A stretch of 64,000 nt of DNA, taken from assembly GCF_002531755.2 (NCBI RefSeq), contig NZ_CP034998.1, positions 434,001 to 498,000 of the forward strand. The letters are read 5' to 3'. A model generated the notes under the pieces. That model did no database searches. It was not told the origin of the DNA and worked only from the letters and a program-made list of their open reading frames with translations. Source of the stretch: Rhizobium acidisoli. GTDB taxonomy: Bacteria > Pseudomonadota > Alphaproteobacteria > Rhizobiales > Rhizobiaceae. Shown in pieces: positions 1 through 7,898 of this stretch (the stretch's first letter is position 1; each line of letters opens with the position of its first letter). Both the position numbers and the translations under genes were made by a program.

Positions 1-371
1 GTGCGCTCTCGCCCACCCGGGATTTCAATTTCGTGCAGGATACATGCGACGGCTTTCTGGCGCTGGCGGCCTGCGACGAAGCCATCGGACAGACGGTCAA
101 TATCGGCTCGGGCGGCGAGATATCGATCGGCGATACCGTTCAGCTGATCGCCGATATCATCGGCGTCAACATCGAGATTGAATGCGATGAACAGCGTTTG
201 CGTCCCGCAAACAGCGAAGTGGAACGCCTGTGCTGTGATAACAGCCTGATCAAGTCTCTAACGGGATTTTCGCCTCGCTACAGCTTGAAAGACGGGCTCC
301 AGGCGACGATCGAATGGCTGCGTCAGCCTGAGAATCTGGCGCGGTATAAGGCGGATATTTTCAATGTCTAG
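1..371 (+). CDS. NAD-dependent 4,6-dehydratase/epimerase, LegB-like (3' part only)
   Basis: This is the last 122 residues of an extended short-chain dehydrogenase. The frame is open from base 3, so the gene begins outside the window. The fragment shows SPTRDFNFVQDT close to its left edge and then NIGSG, the pattern of the substrate-binding end of LegB-type NAD-dependent 4,6-dehydratases, which make the 4-keto-6-deoxy intermediate of nucleotide-linked amino sugars in legionaminic-acid pathways. The N-terminal Rossmann motif and catalytic YxxxK cannot be checked. It overlaps the next gene by 8 bases, so both probably belong to one operon with the NeuB-type genes downstream. It could also be another NDP-hexosamine dehydratase or epimerase of the same superfamily. 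Confidence 0.72.
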   Translation, partial: ALSPTRDFNFVQDTCDGFLALAACDEAIGQTVNIGSGGEISIGDTVQLIADIIGVNIEIECDEQRLRPANSEVERLCCDNSLIKSLTGFSPRYSLKDGLQATIEWLRQPENLARYKADIFNV

Positions 372-1077
372 GCGAGCAGTCATTCTGGCAGGGGGAATGG
401 GAACGCGGCTGCGCCCTTATACCGTCGTGCTTCCCAAGCCGCTGATGCCGATCGGCGATTATCCCATTCTCGAGGTCATTATTCGCCAGCTGATATCAGG
501 TGGGTTTCAGCATATAACGCTTGCCGTCAATCATCAGGCTGAACTGATCAAAGCCTTTTTCCAGGATGGCGACAAATGGGGTGTGCGGATCGATTATTCG
601 CTGGAGGATCAACCGCTCGGCACCATGGGTCCGCTACGGTTGATCAAGGATCTGCCTGAGAATTTTTTGGTGATGAACGGAGACATCCTGACGGACCTGA
701 ACTATGCCGATTTTCATGACACTCACGTCCGGGAGGGGAATATATTCACCATCTCGTCAAAGACACGGGAGCATCGCATAGACTACGGCGTTCTGGACAC
801 CGACGAGGCAGGACTGCTGACGGGATTCCGGGAGAAGCCAACGGCTGAATATAAAGTCAGCATGGGGGTCTACATGGTGTCTTCGGGGGCGGTCGAGCAC
901 ATACCACAAAGGGGCGCCTACGGTTTTGACCAATTGATGCTTGATCTTCTTGCGGCCGGAAAGCCGGCGACAGTTCGCGATTTTCCAGGCTATTGGCTCG
1001 ATATCGGACGGCCCGACGATTACGCACTGGCGATCGAGCAGTTTGAAACCATGCAATCCAGGTTTTTGAATGGTTGA
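364..1077 (+). CDS. Sugar nucleotidyltransferase (RmlA/PtmE-type NTP_transferase)
   Basis: A 237-residue nucleotidyltransferase that activates a sugar 1-phosphate to an NDP-sugar. The N-terminal signature LAGGMGTRLRPYT (about residues 8-20) and the NGDILTD metal/substrate motif (about 105) are intact. It is the catalytic core only: the CBS domains found in Campylobacter PtmE and the left-handed helix of GlmU are both absent, so the nucleotide (GDP, UDP, CDP or dTDP) cannot be read from sequence. It overlaps the LegB-like gene upstream and the epimerase downstream (stop 1075-1077, next start 1070), showing translational coupling. By context it probably makes the activated amino-sugar precursor of the nonulosonate-like pathway. 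Confidence 0.8.
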   Translation: MSRRAVILAGGMGTRLRPYTVVLPKPLMPIGDYPILEVIIRQLISGGFQHITLAVNHQAELIKAFFQDGDKWGVRIDYSLEDQPLGTMGPLRLIKDLPENFLVMNGDILTDLNYADFHDTHVREGNIFTISSKTREHRIDYGVLDTDEAGLLTGFREKPTAEYKVSMGVYMVSSGAVEHIPQRGAYGFDQLMLDLLAAGKPATVRDFPGYWLDIGRPDDYALAIEQFETMQSRFLNG

Positions 1078-1915
1078 TGCCATCGTCACCGGTGCTGGCG
1101 GCTTTCTCGGGAAGCGTCTGGTTGAGCGGCTTAAACAGGCCGGGGTTGACGTACTTGCGGTTGACCGAACGCATGGTGATATAAGCGAAGAGGCAATCTG
1201 GCAGAAGCTTCCCGCAGCCGGCACGCTGTTTCATCTTGCCGGCCGGACGTTTGTCCCGGACAGCTGGTCACAAGGCCCGAGTTTCATGGCCGCCAATGTT
1301 CTCGGTACACAGCATGCATTGAACTGGTGCAAGCGACACAAGGCGAGGCTCGTATTCGCAAGCGCCTATGTTTACGGAGTGCCGGAGCGGCTGCCGATCC
1401 ATGAAAGCGATCCGGTCAGGCCGAACAACCCCTACGCTCTTTCCAAACACCTTGCCGAACAACTCTGTGAGTTTGCTGCCACACACGAGCAAATACCGGT
1501 GGTGGTATTGCGTCTTTTCAATATATATGGGGCTGGGCAGCGACCGGAGTTCCTGATACCGACGCTTCTGAACCGGATACGGGCGAAGCAGGACATACAG
1601 GTCATGGACCTCAGTCCGCGGCGGGATTATGTTTTCGTTGACGATGTCCTGAGCGCCTTTGCCAAGGCCATGGACGTGTCGGAAGGTTACCACTGCATCA
1701 ATATCGGCTCCGGAATGTCATATTCGGTGCAGGAAATCATCGATATCTTGCAGCAAGCGGCGGGCACTGATCTACCAGTGGTGTCGTCTTGCGCTGTTCG
1801 GCGGAATGAAATACCTGACGTGCGGGCCGATATTACGCGGGCTCGCGCCGTTCTCGGATGGCGGCCGGAATGGGATCTGCCCGCCGGCATCCGCGTGATG
1901 ATGAAGGAGTCGTAA
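1070..1915 (+). CDS. NAD-dependent sugar epimerase/dehydratase (extended SDR)
   Basis: A 281-residue extended SDR protein acting on a nucleotide sugar in the cytosol. It has the dinucleotide-binding GAGGFLG near residue 8, an ASAYVYG strand with the catalytic Ser/Ala region near 101, and the active-site YALSK near 123. RRDYVFVDD and NIGSG in the C-terminal half are typical of GalE/RmlB-like enzymes. It is short for a 4,6-dehydratase, so 4-epimerase, 4-reductase or C3/C5 chemistry are all possible. It overlaps the nucleotidyltransferase by 8 bases and is followed within one base by the radical SAM gene. The exact substrate is unknown. Confidence 0.8.
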   Translation: MVDAIVTGAGGFLGKRLVERLKQAGVDVLAVDRTHGDISEEAIWQKLPAAGTLFHLAGRTFVPDSWSQGPSFMAANVLGTQHALNWCKRHKARLVFASAYVYGVPERLPIHESDPVRPNNPYALSKHLAEQLCEFAATHEQIPVVVLRLFNIYGAGQRPEFLIPTLLNRIRAKQDIQVMDLSPRRDYVFVDDVLSAFAKAMDVSEGYHCINIGSGMSYSVQEIIDILQQAAGTDLPVVSSCAVRRNEIPDVRADITRARAVLGWRPEWDLPAGIRVMMKES

Positions 1916-1916
1916 A

Positions 1917-2987
1917 TTGAACGAGCGTTACGTTCCGATCAACAAGGGCAACTACTCGATGGACACGGACGAGCGCGAAGCCGCGTTCGACAAGTTCCGA
2001 GGCGAAGGTTGGGAAGCCGAATACGCGGACTACCGTCGCAAGTGGTCGGAATATGCCCTGAACCAGCAGGTTTCGGATTACCCGCTGCTGGTCGATCTCG
2101 AGCTGGCGTCGATCTGCAATCTGCGCTGCCCGATGTGCTATACGATCAGCGATGAGTTCAAGAAGAGCGTTAACACGACCCGGATGGATTGGGACCTCTA
2201 TTGCCGCATTATCGATGAGATCGGCGGCAAGGTTCCTGCGATCCGTCTGTCGCTGCGCGGCGAAGCCACGCTGCACAAGCGCTTCGCCGATTGCGTACGC
2301 TACGCCAAGGATCATGGCATCAAGGAAGTCTCGACCCTCACGCACGGGTTCAAGCTCAACAGAGACTATTTCGCCGAGCTCGTCGATGCCGGCATCGACT
2401 GGATTACCGTTTCGATCGATGGCACCGGTGAGACCTATGAGAAGATACGCAAGCCGATCAAGTTCCAGGCCCTGCTCGACAAGATCAAAGACATAAAGAA
2501 ATACAAGGACGAGCGCGGTCTCCACCGTCCTGTCATCAAGGTGCAGGGCATTTGGCCGGCGATCCGGGAAAACCCCGATCTCTATTACGACACCTTCGCG
2601 CCCCACGTTGATCTCGTCGCCTTCAATCCGCTGATCGACTACCTCGGCAACGATTCAGACATCGCCTATCTCGACAACTTCACCTGCCCGCAACAGTACC
2701 AGCGTTTGGTGATCGGTGCCGACGGGTTGGTCATGAAGTGCTCGAACGATGAGGAGAACCGCGAGGTTATCGGCAATGCGAACACCGAAACCGTGCACCA
2801 GATATGGCACGGGGAAAAAATGAACGCCGTCCGGGCTCTGCACAAGGAACCGCAGGGCTTCCTGAAGAGCGAGGTCTGCCGCAGGTGCTACCTGCCGAGA
2901 GAGACCAACGACGAAACCGCACAAATTTGCGGCAGGCAGGTCACCGTCCGGAATTACGTCGACCGGAACCAGGAAATCGGGCGATAA
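1917..2987 (+). CDS. Radical SAM/SPASM domain protein in sugar cluster
   Basis: A 356-residue radical S-adenosylmethionine enzyme. The 4Fe-4S/SAM motif CNLRCPMC places cysteines at 67, 71 and 74 (CxxxCxxC). The C-terminal third has further cysteines at about 257, 275, 321, 324 and 338, which fits a SPASM or twitch auxiliary cluster domain. The TTG start is favoured because AAGGAG lies about 8 bases upstream and the previous stop ends one base before. Radical SAM/SPASM enzymes do C-H chemistry such as dehydrogenation, epimerisation or peptide modification. No RiPP precursor is visible here and all neighbours are sugar genes, so a radical modification of a nucleotide sugar or glycan is inferred. 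The reaction is unknown. Confidence 0.85.
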   Translation: MNERYVPINKGNYSMDTDEREAAFDKFRGEGWEAEYADYRRKWSEYALNQQVSDYPLLVDLELASICNLRCPMCYTISDEFKKSVNTTRMDWDLYCRIIDEIGGKVPAIRLSLRGEATLHKRFADCVRYAKDHGIKEVSTLTHGFKLNRDYFAELVDAGIDWITVSIDGTGETYEKIRKPIKFQALLDKIKDIKKYKDERGLHRPVIKVQGIWPAIRENPDLYYDTFAPHVDLVAFNPLIDYLGNDSDIAYLDNFTCPQQYQRLVIGADGLVMKCSNDEENREVIGNANTETVHQIWHGEKMNAVRALHKEPQGFLKSEVCRRCYLPRETNDETAQICGRQVTVRNYVDRNQEIGR

Positions 2988-3079
2988 TCGACCGCAATGT
3001 GCGCATCCCAAGATTGGGTTTGGCCATGCCACCAGAGCGCAAGGCAACTTTGCCGGTCGTGAATTACAGGGAGTGACGA

Positions 3080-4096
3080 ATGTTCCGCAACTACCGGCCT
3101 GATCGCTGCTATATCATAGCCGAGATCGGCGGCAACTTTACGACGTTCGATCAGGCAAAGCGCCTGATTGACGAGGCAAAGGCGTCAGGGGTGGATGCCG
3201 TCAAGCTCCAGACGTATCGGGCCGAAACATTGTCGAGCCGGAATGCCATGTTCGATATGGAGAACACCGGCGTTACCTCGCAATTCGAGCTTTTCCGTAA
3301 ATATGAAATCGGTCACGAGCTTCACGAAGCGGTTTTCCGCTATGCCGAGGAGCAAGCCCTGGACTGGTTTTCGTCTCCCTCACATGAGACGGATGTGGAC
3401 CTGCTGGAGAGATGTGGCGTTGGCGCCCACAAGGTTGGGTCTGACGACGCGGTCAACATTCCTTTTCTTCGTTATCTGGCAAGAACGGGCAAGCCGATAA
3501 TCTTGTCGACCGGGATGTCGACGCTCGAAGAGGTTCGAGAATCCGTCGCCGCAATCAAGGACGCGGGCAACGACAAGCTCATCCTGCTGCACGCCATCAC
3601 AAGCTATCCGACGCATCCGGAAAATGTGAACCTAGGTGCGATGCAAACGATGATGGAGGCGTTTCCGGATCTCGATGTTGGCTATTCCGACCATACATTG
3701 AACCCTGTCGCGAGCCTTTGCGCGGTCGCGATGGGCGCCCGGGTCATCGAGCGGCATTTCACCTATGACAAGGCCGCCGACGGTCCCGATCACATGCTTT
3801 CGGCTGATCCAGCGGAAATGAAATGGCTTGTGGATGCGATACGCGCGTTCGAGATCATGAAAGGCAGCGGTCGCAAAGAGCCGGCTGCAAGTGAGGCGAC
3901 GACCAGATTGAACAACCGCAAGAGCGTCGTTCTCAATCGACCGCTCAAAGCCGGTGACGTCATTTCCGCCGGCGACATTTCGGTTAAGCGGCCGGGGACG
4001 GGAATCGAGCCTAAGCATCTGGAAACTCTTGCCGGGCGACAACTGATAAGGGACCTCGAAGGCGACGCAGTCCTCCAGTGGGGCGATCTGGCGTGA
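3080..4096 (+). CDS. NeuB-family nonulosonic acid synthase (SpsE/LegI/PseI-like)
   Basis: A 338-residue NeuB-type synthase, which condenses phosphoenolpyruvate with a six-carbon amino sugar (N-acetylmannosamine or a 2,4-diamino-6-deoxy analogue) to give a nine-carbon 2-keto acid. The TIM-barrel domain fills about residues 1-270, with AEIGGNF near the N-terminus, VKLQTYRAETL near 42-52, STGMSTLEE near 141 and YSDHT near 198. A C-terminal SAF/antifreeze-like domain covers about 275-335 (SVVLNRPLKAGDVI). A GGGAGTG ribosome-binding site precedes the ATG. The cytidylyltransferase and PseG-like genes follow directly, matching the SpsE-SpsF-SpsG order. Whether the product is sialic, legionaminic, pseudaminic or a novel acid cannot be told. 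Confidence 0.9.
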   Translation: MFRNYRPDRCYIIAEIGGNFTTFDQAKRLIDEAKASGVDAVKLQTYRAETLSSRNAMFDMENTGVTSQFELFRKYEIGHELHEAVFRYAEEQALDWFSSPSHETDVDLLERCGVGAHKVGSDDAVNIPFLRYLARTGKPIILSTGMSTLEEVRESVAAIKDAGNDKLILLHAITSYPTHPENVNLGAMQTMMEAFPDLDVGYSDHTLNPVASLCAVAMGARVIERHFTYDKAADGPDHMLSADPAEMKWLVDAIRAFEIMKGSGRKEPAASEATTRLNNRKSVVLNRPLKAGDVISAGDISVKRPGTGIEPKHLETLAGRQLIRDLEGDAVLQWGDLA

Positions 4097-4770
4097 CGCT
4101 TGGAATCATCATCCAGGCGCGGATGGGATCGACGCGGCTACCGGGAAAAGTACTTCGCGACATTTCCGGCAAGCCCCTTCTCGCACATGTCCTTGGCAGG
4201 CTTCAGATGTTGAAGCGGCCGGCCAAGATCGTCGTCGCGACATCATCGGCCGACGAGAACGACATTATCGAAACTTGGTGCCTCCAACACGGCGTAAGCT
4301 GCTTTCGCGGCGACGAAGCCGATGTTCTCGATCGTTATTTCGAATGTGCGAGATCACTTGGGATGTCGGATATCGTGCGATTGACCGCGGACAATCCGTT
4401 CACTGATATCGAGGAGCTGGAAAGGCTGATCGACCTGCACCAAAAGCAGGGATTCGACTACACGCACGCGTTCGGACAACTGCCCATCGGTGTCGGCGCC
4501 GAGATATTTACATTCGAAGCCCTGTCGCGCAGTCATCGCGAGGGGAAACTGCCGCACCATCGCGAACACGTGAATGAATACTTCACCGATCGGCCGGAGC
4601 TCTTCAAGATCGGTCAACTCGATATTCCCCCAACCAAAATCTCTCCGAACCTGCGCCTGACGGTGGATACCGAGGAAGATTGGAAACGTGCTTGTGCCCT
4701 CGCAGCGCAGGCGGGCGGGAATTGGCTTGGGACAGAGGAAGCGATCAGCCTATGTTCGTCTTCTGCATAG
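4093..4770 (+). CDS. SpsF-type cytidylyltransferase (CMP-nonulosonate synthetase-like)
   Basis: A 225-residue cytidylyltransferase of the SpsF/NeuA/KdsB fold. The N-terminal IIIQARMGSTRLPGK is the nucleotide-binding signature, and LTADNPF near residue 98 carries a metal-binding Asp. It is expected to activate the acid made by the NeuB protein as a CMP-sugar. I place the start at the GTG at 4093, whose GTGA overlaps the neuB stop and which aligns with the family N-terminus. A GTG at 4078 would add five residues. It overlaps the next gene by 19 bases. SpsF-type enzymes also occur outside sialic acid pathways, but the neighbours support this role. Confidence 0.85.
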   Translation: MTLGIIIQARMGSTRLPGKVLRDISGKPLLAHVLGRLQMLKRPAKIVVATSSADENDIIETWCLQHGVSCFRGDEADVLDRYFECARSLGMSDIVRLTADNPFTDIEELERLIDLHQKQGFDYTHAFGQLPIGVGAEIFTFEALSRSHREGKLPHHREHVNEYFTDRPELFKIGQLDIPPTKISPNLRLTVDTEEDWKRACALAAQAGGNWLGTEEAISLCSSSA

Positions 4771-5720
4771 AGAGTTCGCATGCACGCGGCATGGGGCATC
4801 TGTTTCGGTCGTTGACGCTCGCCACCGAACTGCGTTCGCGCGGTCATTCGGTCCGTTTCGTGGCGAATGATCATCCGAACTCGTTGAGAATCATCCGGGA
4901 GCGCGGCTTTGACGTTGCGCTTTACGATCTCGCCGCCGTCACTGGATGGGAGGAGGGTCTCGTCGATCCCACTACCGTTCCGTCGCCGATCTGGATCAAC
5001 GACCGCCTCAATACGAGAAGACCTCACAGCGAAACGATCAAGCGTTTGGGCGCCAAGCTCGTGACTTTTGATGATCGCGGCGATGGCGCTGAACTTGCCG
5101 ACATGAATATCTGCGCTCTCCTTTTCGAAAAGACGGAGGATCTGAAGGGCGAAGATATCCGGCTGGGGGTGGAGTACATGATACTCAATCCTGAAATCGA
5201 GAGATATCGCAGAGTTCGGCAAAGCCTTGCATCGATACTCGTCACACTCGGGGGCGCCGATACCTACGGAGTGACGGTCCGCGTCGCTAAATGGCTGAGC
5301 AGCAAGCCTTTTCCTGTCACCATCGTCACAGGCCCGAGCTTCCAGCATATGGCGGAGCTTGAAGAGGTCGTCTCGACCGCAGAGCCGGATCGGTTCAAGC
5401 TGCTGAATCAGGTGCCGTCGCTTGCGGCAGAGATGTACGGGCACGATCTGGCGATTACCGGCGGTGGCGTTACGCCCTTCGAAGCCTGTGCGGCCGGCCT
5501 GCCGTGCGTGGTGATCGCCAACGAACCTTTCGAAATCCCGGTCGGCCGTGCTCTTGAAGGATTGGGGGCCGCGTTCTTTGCCGGACATCACTCTGAATTC
5601 GATCTCGGCATCCTGGAAAAGGCGATTCCGATCAGGAGCATGAGCGAGACTGCCATGACCAAGGTCGACCTCGGAGGGGTCGCGCGTGTTGCCGGTTTGT
5701 TGGAAAGATTGGCTGCATGA
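4752..5720 (+). CDS. PseG/SpsG-like UDP-sugar hydrolase (GT-B fold)
   Basis: A 322-residue protein of the PseG/SpsG family, which in pseudaminic acid synthesis removes UDP from the 2,4-diacetamido-trideoxy hexose before PEP condensation. The N-terminal GMGHLFRSLTLA with its Gly-His pair (about residues 13-24), LVTLGGAD near 160 and the C-terminal TGGGVTPFEAC (about 237-247) are the GT-B nucleotide-binding elements of the family. The frame is open further upstream, but the ATG at 4752 matches the family start and sits inside the end of the cytidylyltransferase gene. Its stop overlaps the WbqC start (ATGA). If the real pathway uses a LegB-type precursor, this protein may release a different NDP-sugar. 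Confidence 0.82.
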   Translation: MFVFCIESSHARGMGHLFRSLTLATELRSRGHSVRFVANDHPNSLRIIRERGFDVALYDLAAVTGWEEGLVDPTTVPSPIWINDRLNTRRPHSETIKRLGAKLVTFDDRGDGAELADMNICALLFEKTEDLKGEDIRLGVEYMILNPEIERYRRVRQSLASILVTLGGADTYGVTVRVAKWLSSKPFPVTIVTGPSFQHMAELEEVVSTAEPDRFKLLNQVPSLAAEMYGHDLAITGGGVTPFEACAAGLPCVVIANEPFEIPVGRALEGLGAAFFAGHHSEFDLGILEKAIPIRSMSETAMTKVDLGGVARVAGLLERLAA

Positions 5721-6418
5721 GCATCACGGCGGTTATTCATCAGCCGGACTTCGCTTCATATCTCGGCTTTTTCCAGCGTTTCCTGAACGCAGATCTCTAC
5801 ATCGTTCTGGATCATGTGCAGTTCGTCCATGGCACGAGCAAAAGCTGGACGCACCGCGATAAGATCAAGACGGCGCAAGGTGACCGGTGGCTCACCGTCG
5901 GAATCAAAAAGCCGAGCCTCGGCACTCCGATCAACGCCGTGGAACTGGCGCCGGGCAGCGGATGGATAGACCAGAACCTTTCGCTGCTTCGCGAAAATTA
6001 TCGCAAATCCGGTGGTTGGAGCGAAGTCTTTCCCCGTATCGAGGCCCTCTACGGCAAGCGGTTCGAGCTGTTGGCCGATTTCAACATGCATTTCCTCGAA
6101 GGCATTCTGGAGATGCTTGAGATCACCATGCCGACGGTGCGGTCGAGCACTTTAAGCCCTAAGGGGCATAAGAATGAGTTGCTTGTCGAACTGTTGCGCA
6201 AAGTTGGAGCAACGCGTTACCTCTCAGGCTTGGGCGCGCGCGACTATATGCGGCCTGAGGTGTTCGAGGCAGCCGGGATCGAGATCGAATGGCAGCATTT
6301 CGTCCATCCCGTCTACCCGCAGCCTTTCGGCGAGTTCATGCCCTATCTCAGCATCCTCGACACACTGCTGAATTGTGGTATTGCAGGCACGCGTGACCTG
6401 CTCTGGAGTTGCAAATGA
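5717..6418 (+). CDS. WbqC family protein
   Basis: A 233-residue member of the WbqC-like family, recognised from the N-terminal IHQPDFASYLGFF and the following LYIVLDHVQFVHG, plus the YLSGLGARDYM region near residue 175. WbqC-like proteins are recurrent in O-antigen and glycosylation clusters, but their reaction is not settled. A role in modifying the amino group of a sugar has been suggested by context only. The ATG overlaps the upstream stop as ATGA, and the gene is followed by a PIG-L deacetylase, again overlapping. The WbqC/PIG-L pairing is consistent with a deacylate-then-reacylate step on an amino sugar, which is inference. No membrane segment or signal peptide is seen. Confidence 0.75.
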   Translation: MSITAVIHQPDFASYLGFFQRFLNADLYIVLDHVQFVHGTSKSWTHRDKIKTAQGDRWLTVGIKKPSLGTPINAVELAPGSGWIDQNLSLLRENYRKSGGWSEVFPRIEALYGKRFELLADFNMHFLEGILEMLEITMPTVRSSTLSPKGHKNELLVELLRKVGATRYLSGLGARDYMRPEVFEAAGIEIEWQHFVHPVYPQPFGEFMPYLSILDTLLNCGIAGTRDLLWSCK

Positions 6419-7047
6419 ATATTCTCGCGATCGGTGCCCATTTTGACGACGTGGAACTGGGCTGTGGCGGTGCATTGGCACGCCATGCGGCAAACGGCGA
6501 CACGGTTTATGTCTATGTTGCAACCGTGTCCGGCTTTTCCAACCAATATGACCAGTCCGTGCGCAGCAGCCAGGTCGCCAGGGCGGAAGCGGATGCTGCG
6601 ATGGAAATTCTCGGCGTCCACAAGATGTTTTGCGGCGAGTTCAAAACGCTCCAGATCGAATTCGTCGATCCGCTGAATATCGAGATCCTCAAGCTCGTGC
6701 AGGATCTGAAGATCGACATGGTCTACACCCACTGGGTCGGCGACATCCACCATGACCATCTTGCCTTGTCGCGAGCCTCGCTGCACAGCTGCCGCCACGT
6801 GCCTCGCCTGCTGATGTACCGCAGCAACTGGTATCATTCGACCGTCGATTTTAGGGGGAATTTCTACGTCGACATCACCTTCCATTGGGACCAGAAGGAA
6901 AAGGCGATCCTCGCGCACGAATCTGAGATGGAGCGCACGGGTCGCAAGTGGGTGAGCTTCTTCCGCAATGAAGCGGAGAACGCCGGTCAGCGCATCGGTG
7001 TAAAATATGCCGAAGTGTTTGAGGTAGTGAAGTGGCTGCAGCCCTGA
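6415..7047 (+). CDS. PIG-L family N-deacetylase
   Basis: A 210-residue zinc-dependent deacetylase of the PIG-L/LmbE family, which removes N-acetyl groups from GlcNAc-like sugars. Visible are AHFDDVELGCGG near the N-terminus (the AHxDDxE metal site, with Phe in place of the usual Pro) and GDIHHDHLALS near residue 110, carrying the remaining zinc ligand histidines. I prefer the ATG at 6415, which overlaps the WbqC stop as ATGA; a TTG at 6409 would add two residues. It overlaps the following DUF115 gene by 16 bases. By position it probably deacetylates an intermediate or lipid-linked sugar of this cluster. Confidence 0.85.
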   Translation: MNILAIGAHFDDVELGCGGALARHAANGDTVYVYVATVSGFSNQYDQSVRSSQVARAEADAAMEILGVHKMFCGEFKTLQIEFVDPLNIEILKLVQDLKIDMVYTHWVGDIHHDHLALSRASLHSCRHVPRLLMYRSNWYHSTVDFRGNFYVDITFHWDQKEKAILAHESEMERTGRKWVSFFRNEAENAGQRIGVKYAEVFEVVKWLQP

Positions 7048-7898
7048 GAAAGATTTTGACCTTTGGCTCCATGCTGCTGCCCTATGGTGTGCATGAGCTG
7101 AAGCGCAGGCTAAAAAATCGTCACAAGTTAACTGCTGATGACGTGAGATCGCTGGCAGAAAATAGACAGCTTGCCGGGCTGCATGCGGGGCAGCGTTGTT
7201 TTATTTTAGGCAATGGCCCGAGCGTCAAGGGCCTGGATCTGTCGCGGCTTCAAGGCGAAACAGTTATCACCGTTTCCAATGGCTATCTGCACTCCGATTT
7301 CGACAAGTTCCGGTCTCGTTATCATTGTGTTCCGCAAATTACCTACGGATTGATGACACCGGAGGACGTGGTTCGCTGGTTTGAGGAGATGCATTTGCAT
7401 CTGGGAAGTTCGGAACTGTTCCTCAGCTCCACAGAAGCGGAGCTGGTTCGAAAACACAATCTGTTTTCAGGGCGAACGGTCCGGTATCTCGTGCTCGGAG
7501 AAAGCTTCGACGAAAGACCATCGGTGGAAATCGTCGATATCTCTCAACCGGTACCGCGTGTCGATTCGGTGCCCGTGATGGCCTTGATGATAGCGATGTA
7601 TCTTGGTTTCAAAGAGATCATCCTGCTCGGCGTCGACCACGATCGTTTCCTGTCTACAACCTATGAATACGCGTTCGAACTTAAGGTGCAAAAGGGAAAA
7701 GATATCACGGTAAATGCGGACGGCACCCCAAGAACGAGCCGTCACGACGACTTTCAGCAGGCGGCGCGGCTGTGGCGACAATATCGAGCGATCGCAAATA
7801 TTGCCAAAGCGAATGGTATCCGCGTCGTCAATTCCACACCAGGCGGAGCACTTGATGAATTTGAGCGACGGCCGTTCGAAGCCTGGTTCGAGAAATGA
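7032..7898 (+). CDS. DUF115/MptE-like (Maf_flag10) protein, candidate nonulosonate transferase
   Basis: A 288-residue protein with the motif CFILGNGPSVKGLDLSRL (about residues 56-73), then a Rossmann-type region with VITVSNGY, and IILLGVDHDRF near 196-206. This is the PF01973 (MptE-like, formerly MAF_flag10/DUF115) pattern. The same fold occurs in the central domain of flagellin-modifying Maf proteins and resembles GT42 sialyltransferases such as CstII in size and in the GNGPS motif. The start is GTG at 7032, inside the deacetylase gene. In this neighbourhood a CMP-nonulosonate transferase is an attractive reading. A literal pterin pyrophosphokinase role is unlikely. Confidence 0.65.
   Translation: MAAALRKILTFGSMLLPYGVHELKRRLKNRHKLTADDVRSLAENRQLAGLHAGQRCFILGNGPSVKGLDLSRLQGETVITVSNGYLHSDFDKFRSRYHCVPQITYGLMTPEDVVRWFEEMHLHLGSSELFLSSTEAELVRKHNLFSGRTVRYLVLGESFDERPSVEIVDISQPVPRVDSVPVMALMIAMYLGFKEIILLGVDHDRFLSTTYEYAFELKVQKGKDITVNADGTPRTSRHDDFQQAARLWRQYRAIANIAKANGIRVVNSTPGGALDEFERRPFEAWFEK

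Noticed and set aside
1917..2987. RiPP biosynthetic cluster around the radical SAM enzyme
   Set aside because: No short precursor-like ORF, peptidase or peptide exporter is near it; all neighbours are sugar genes.
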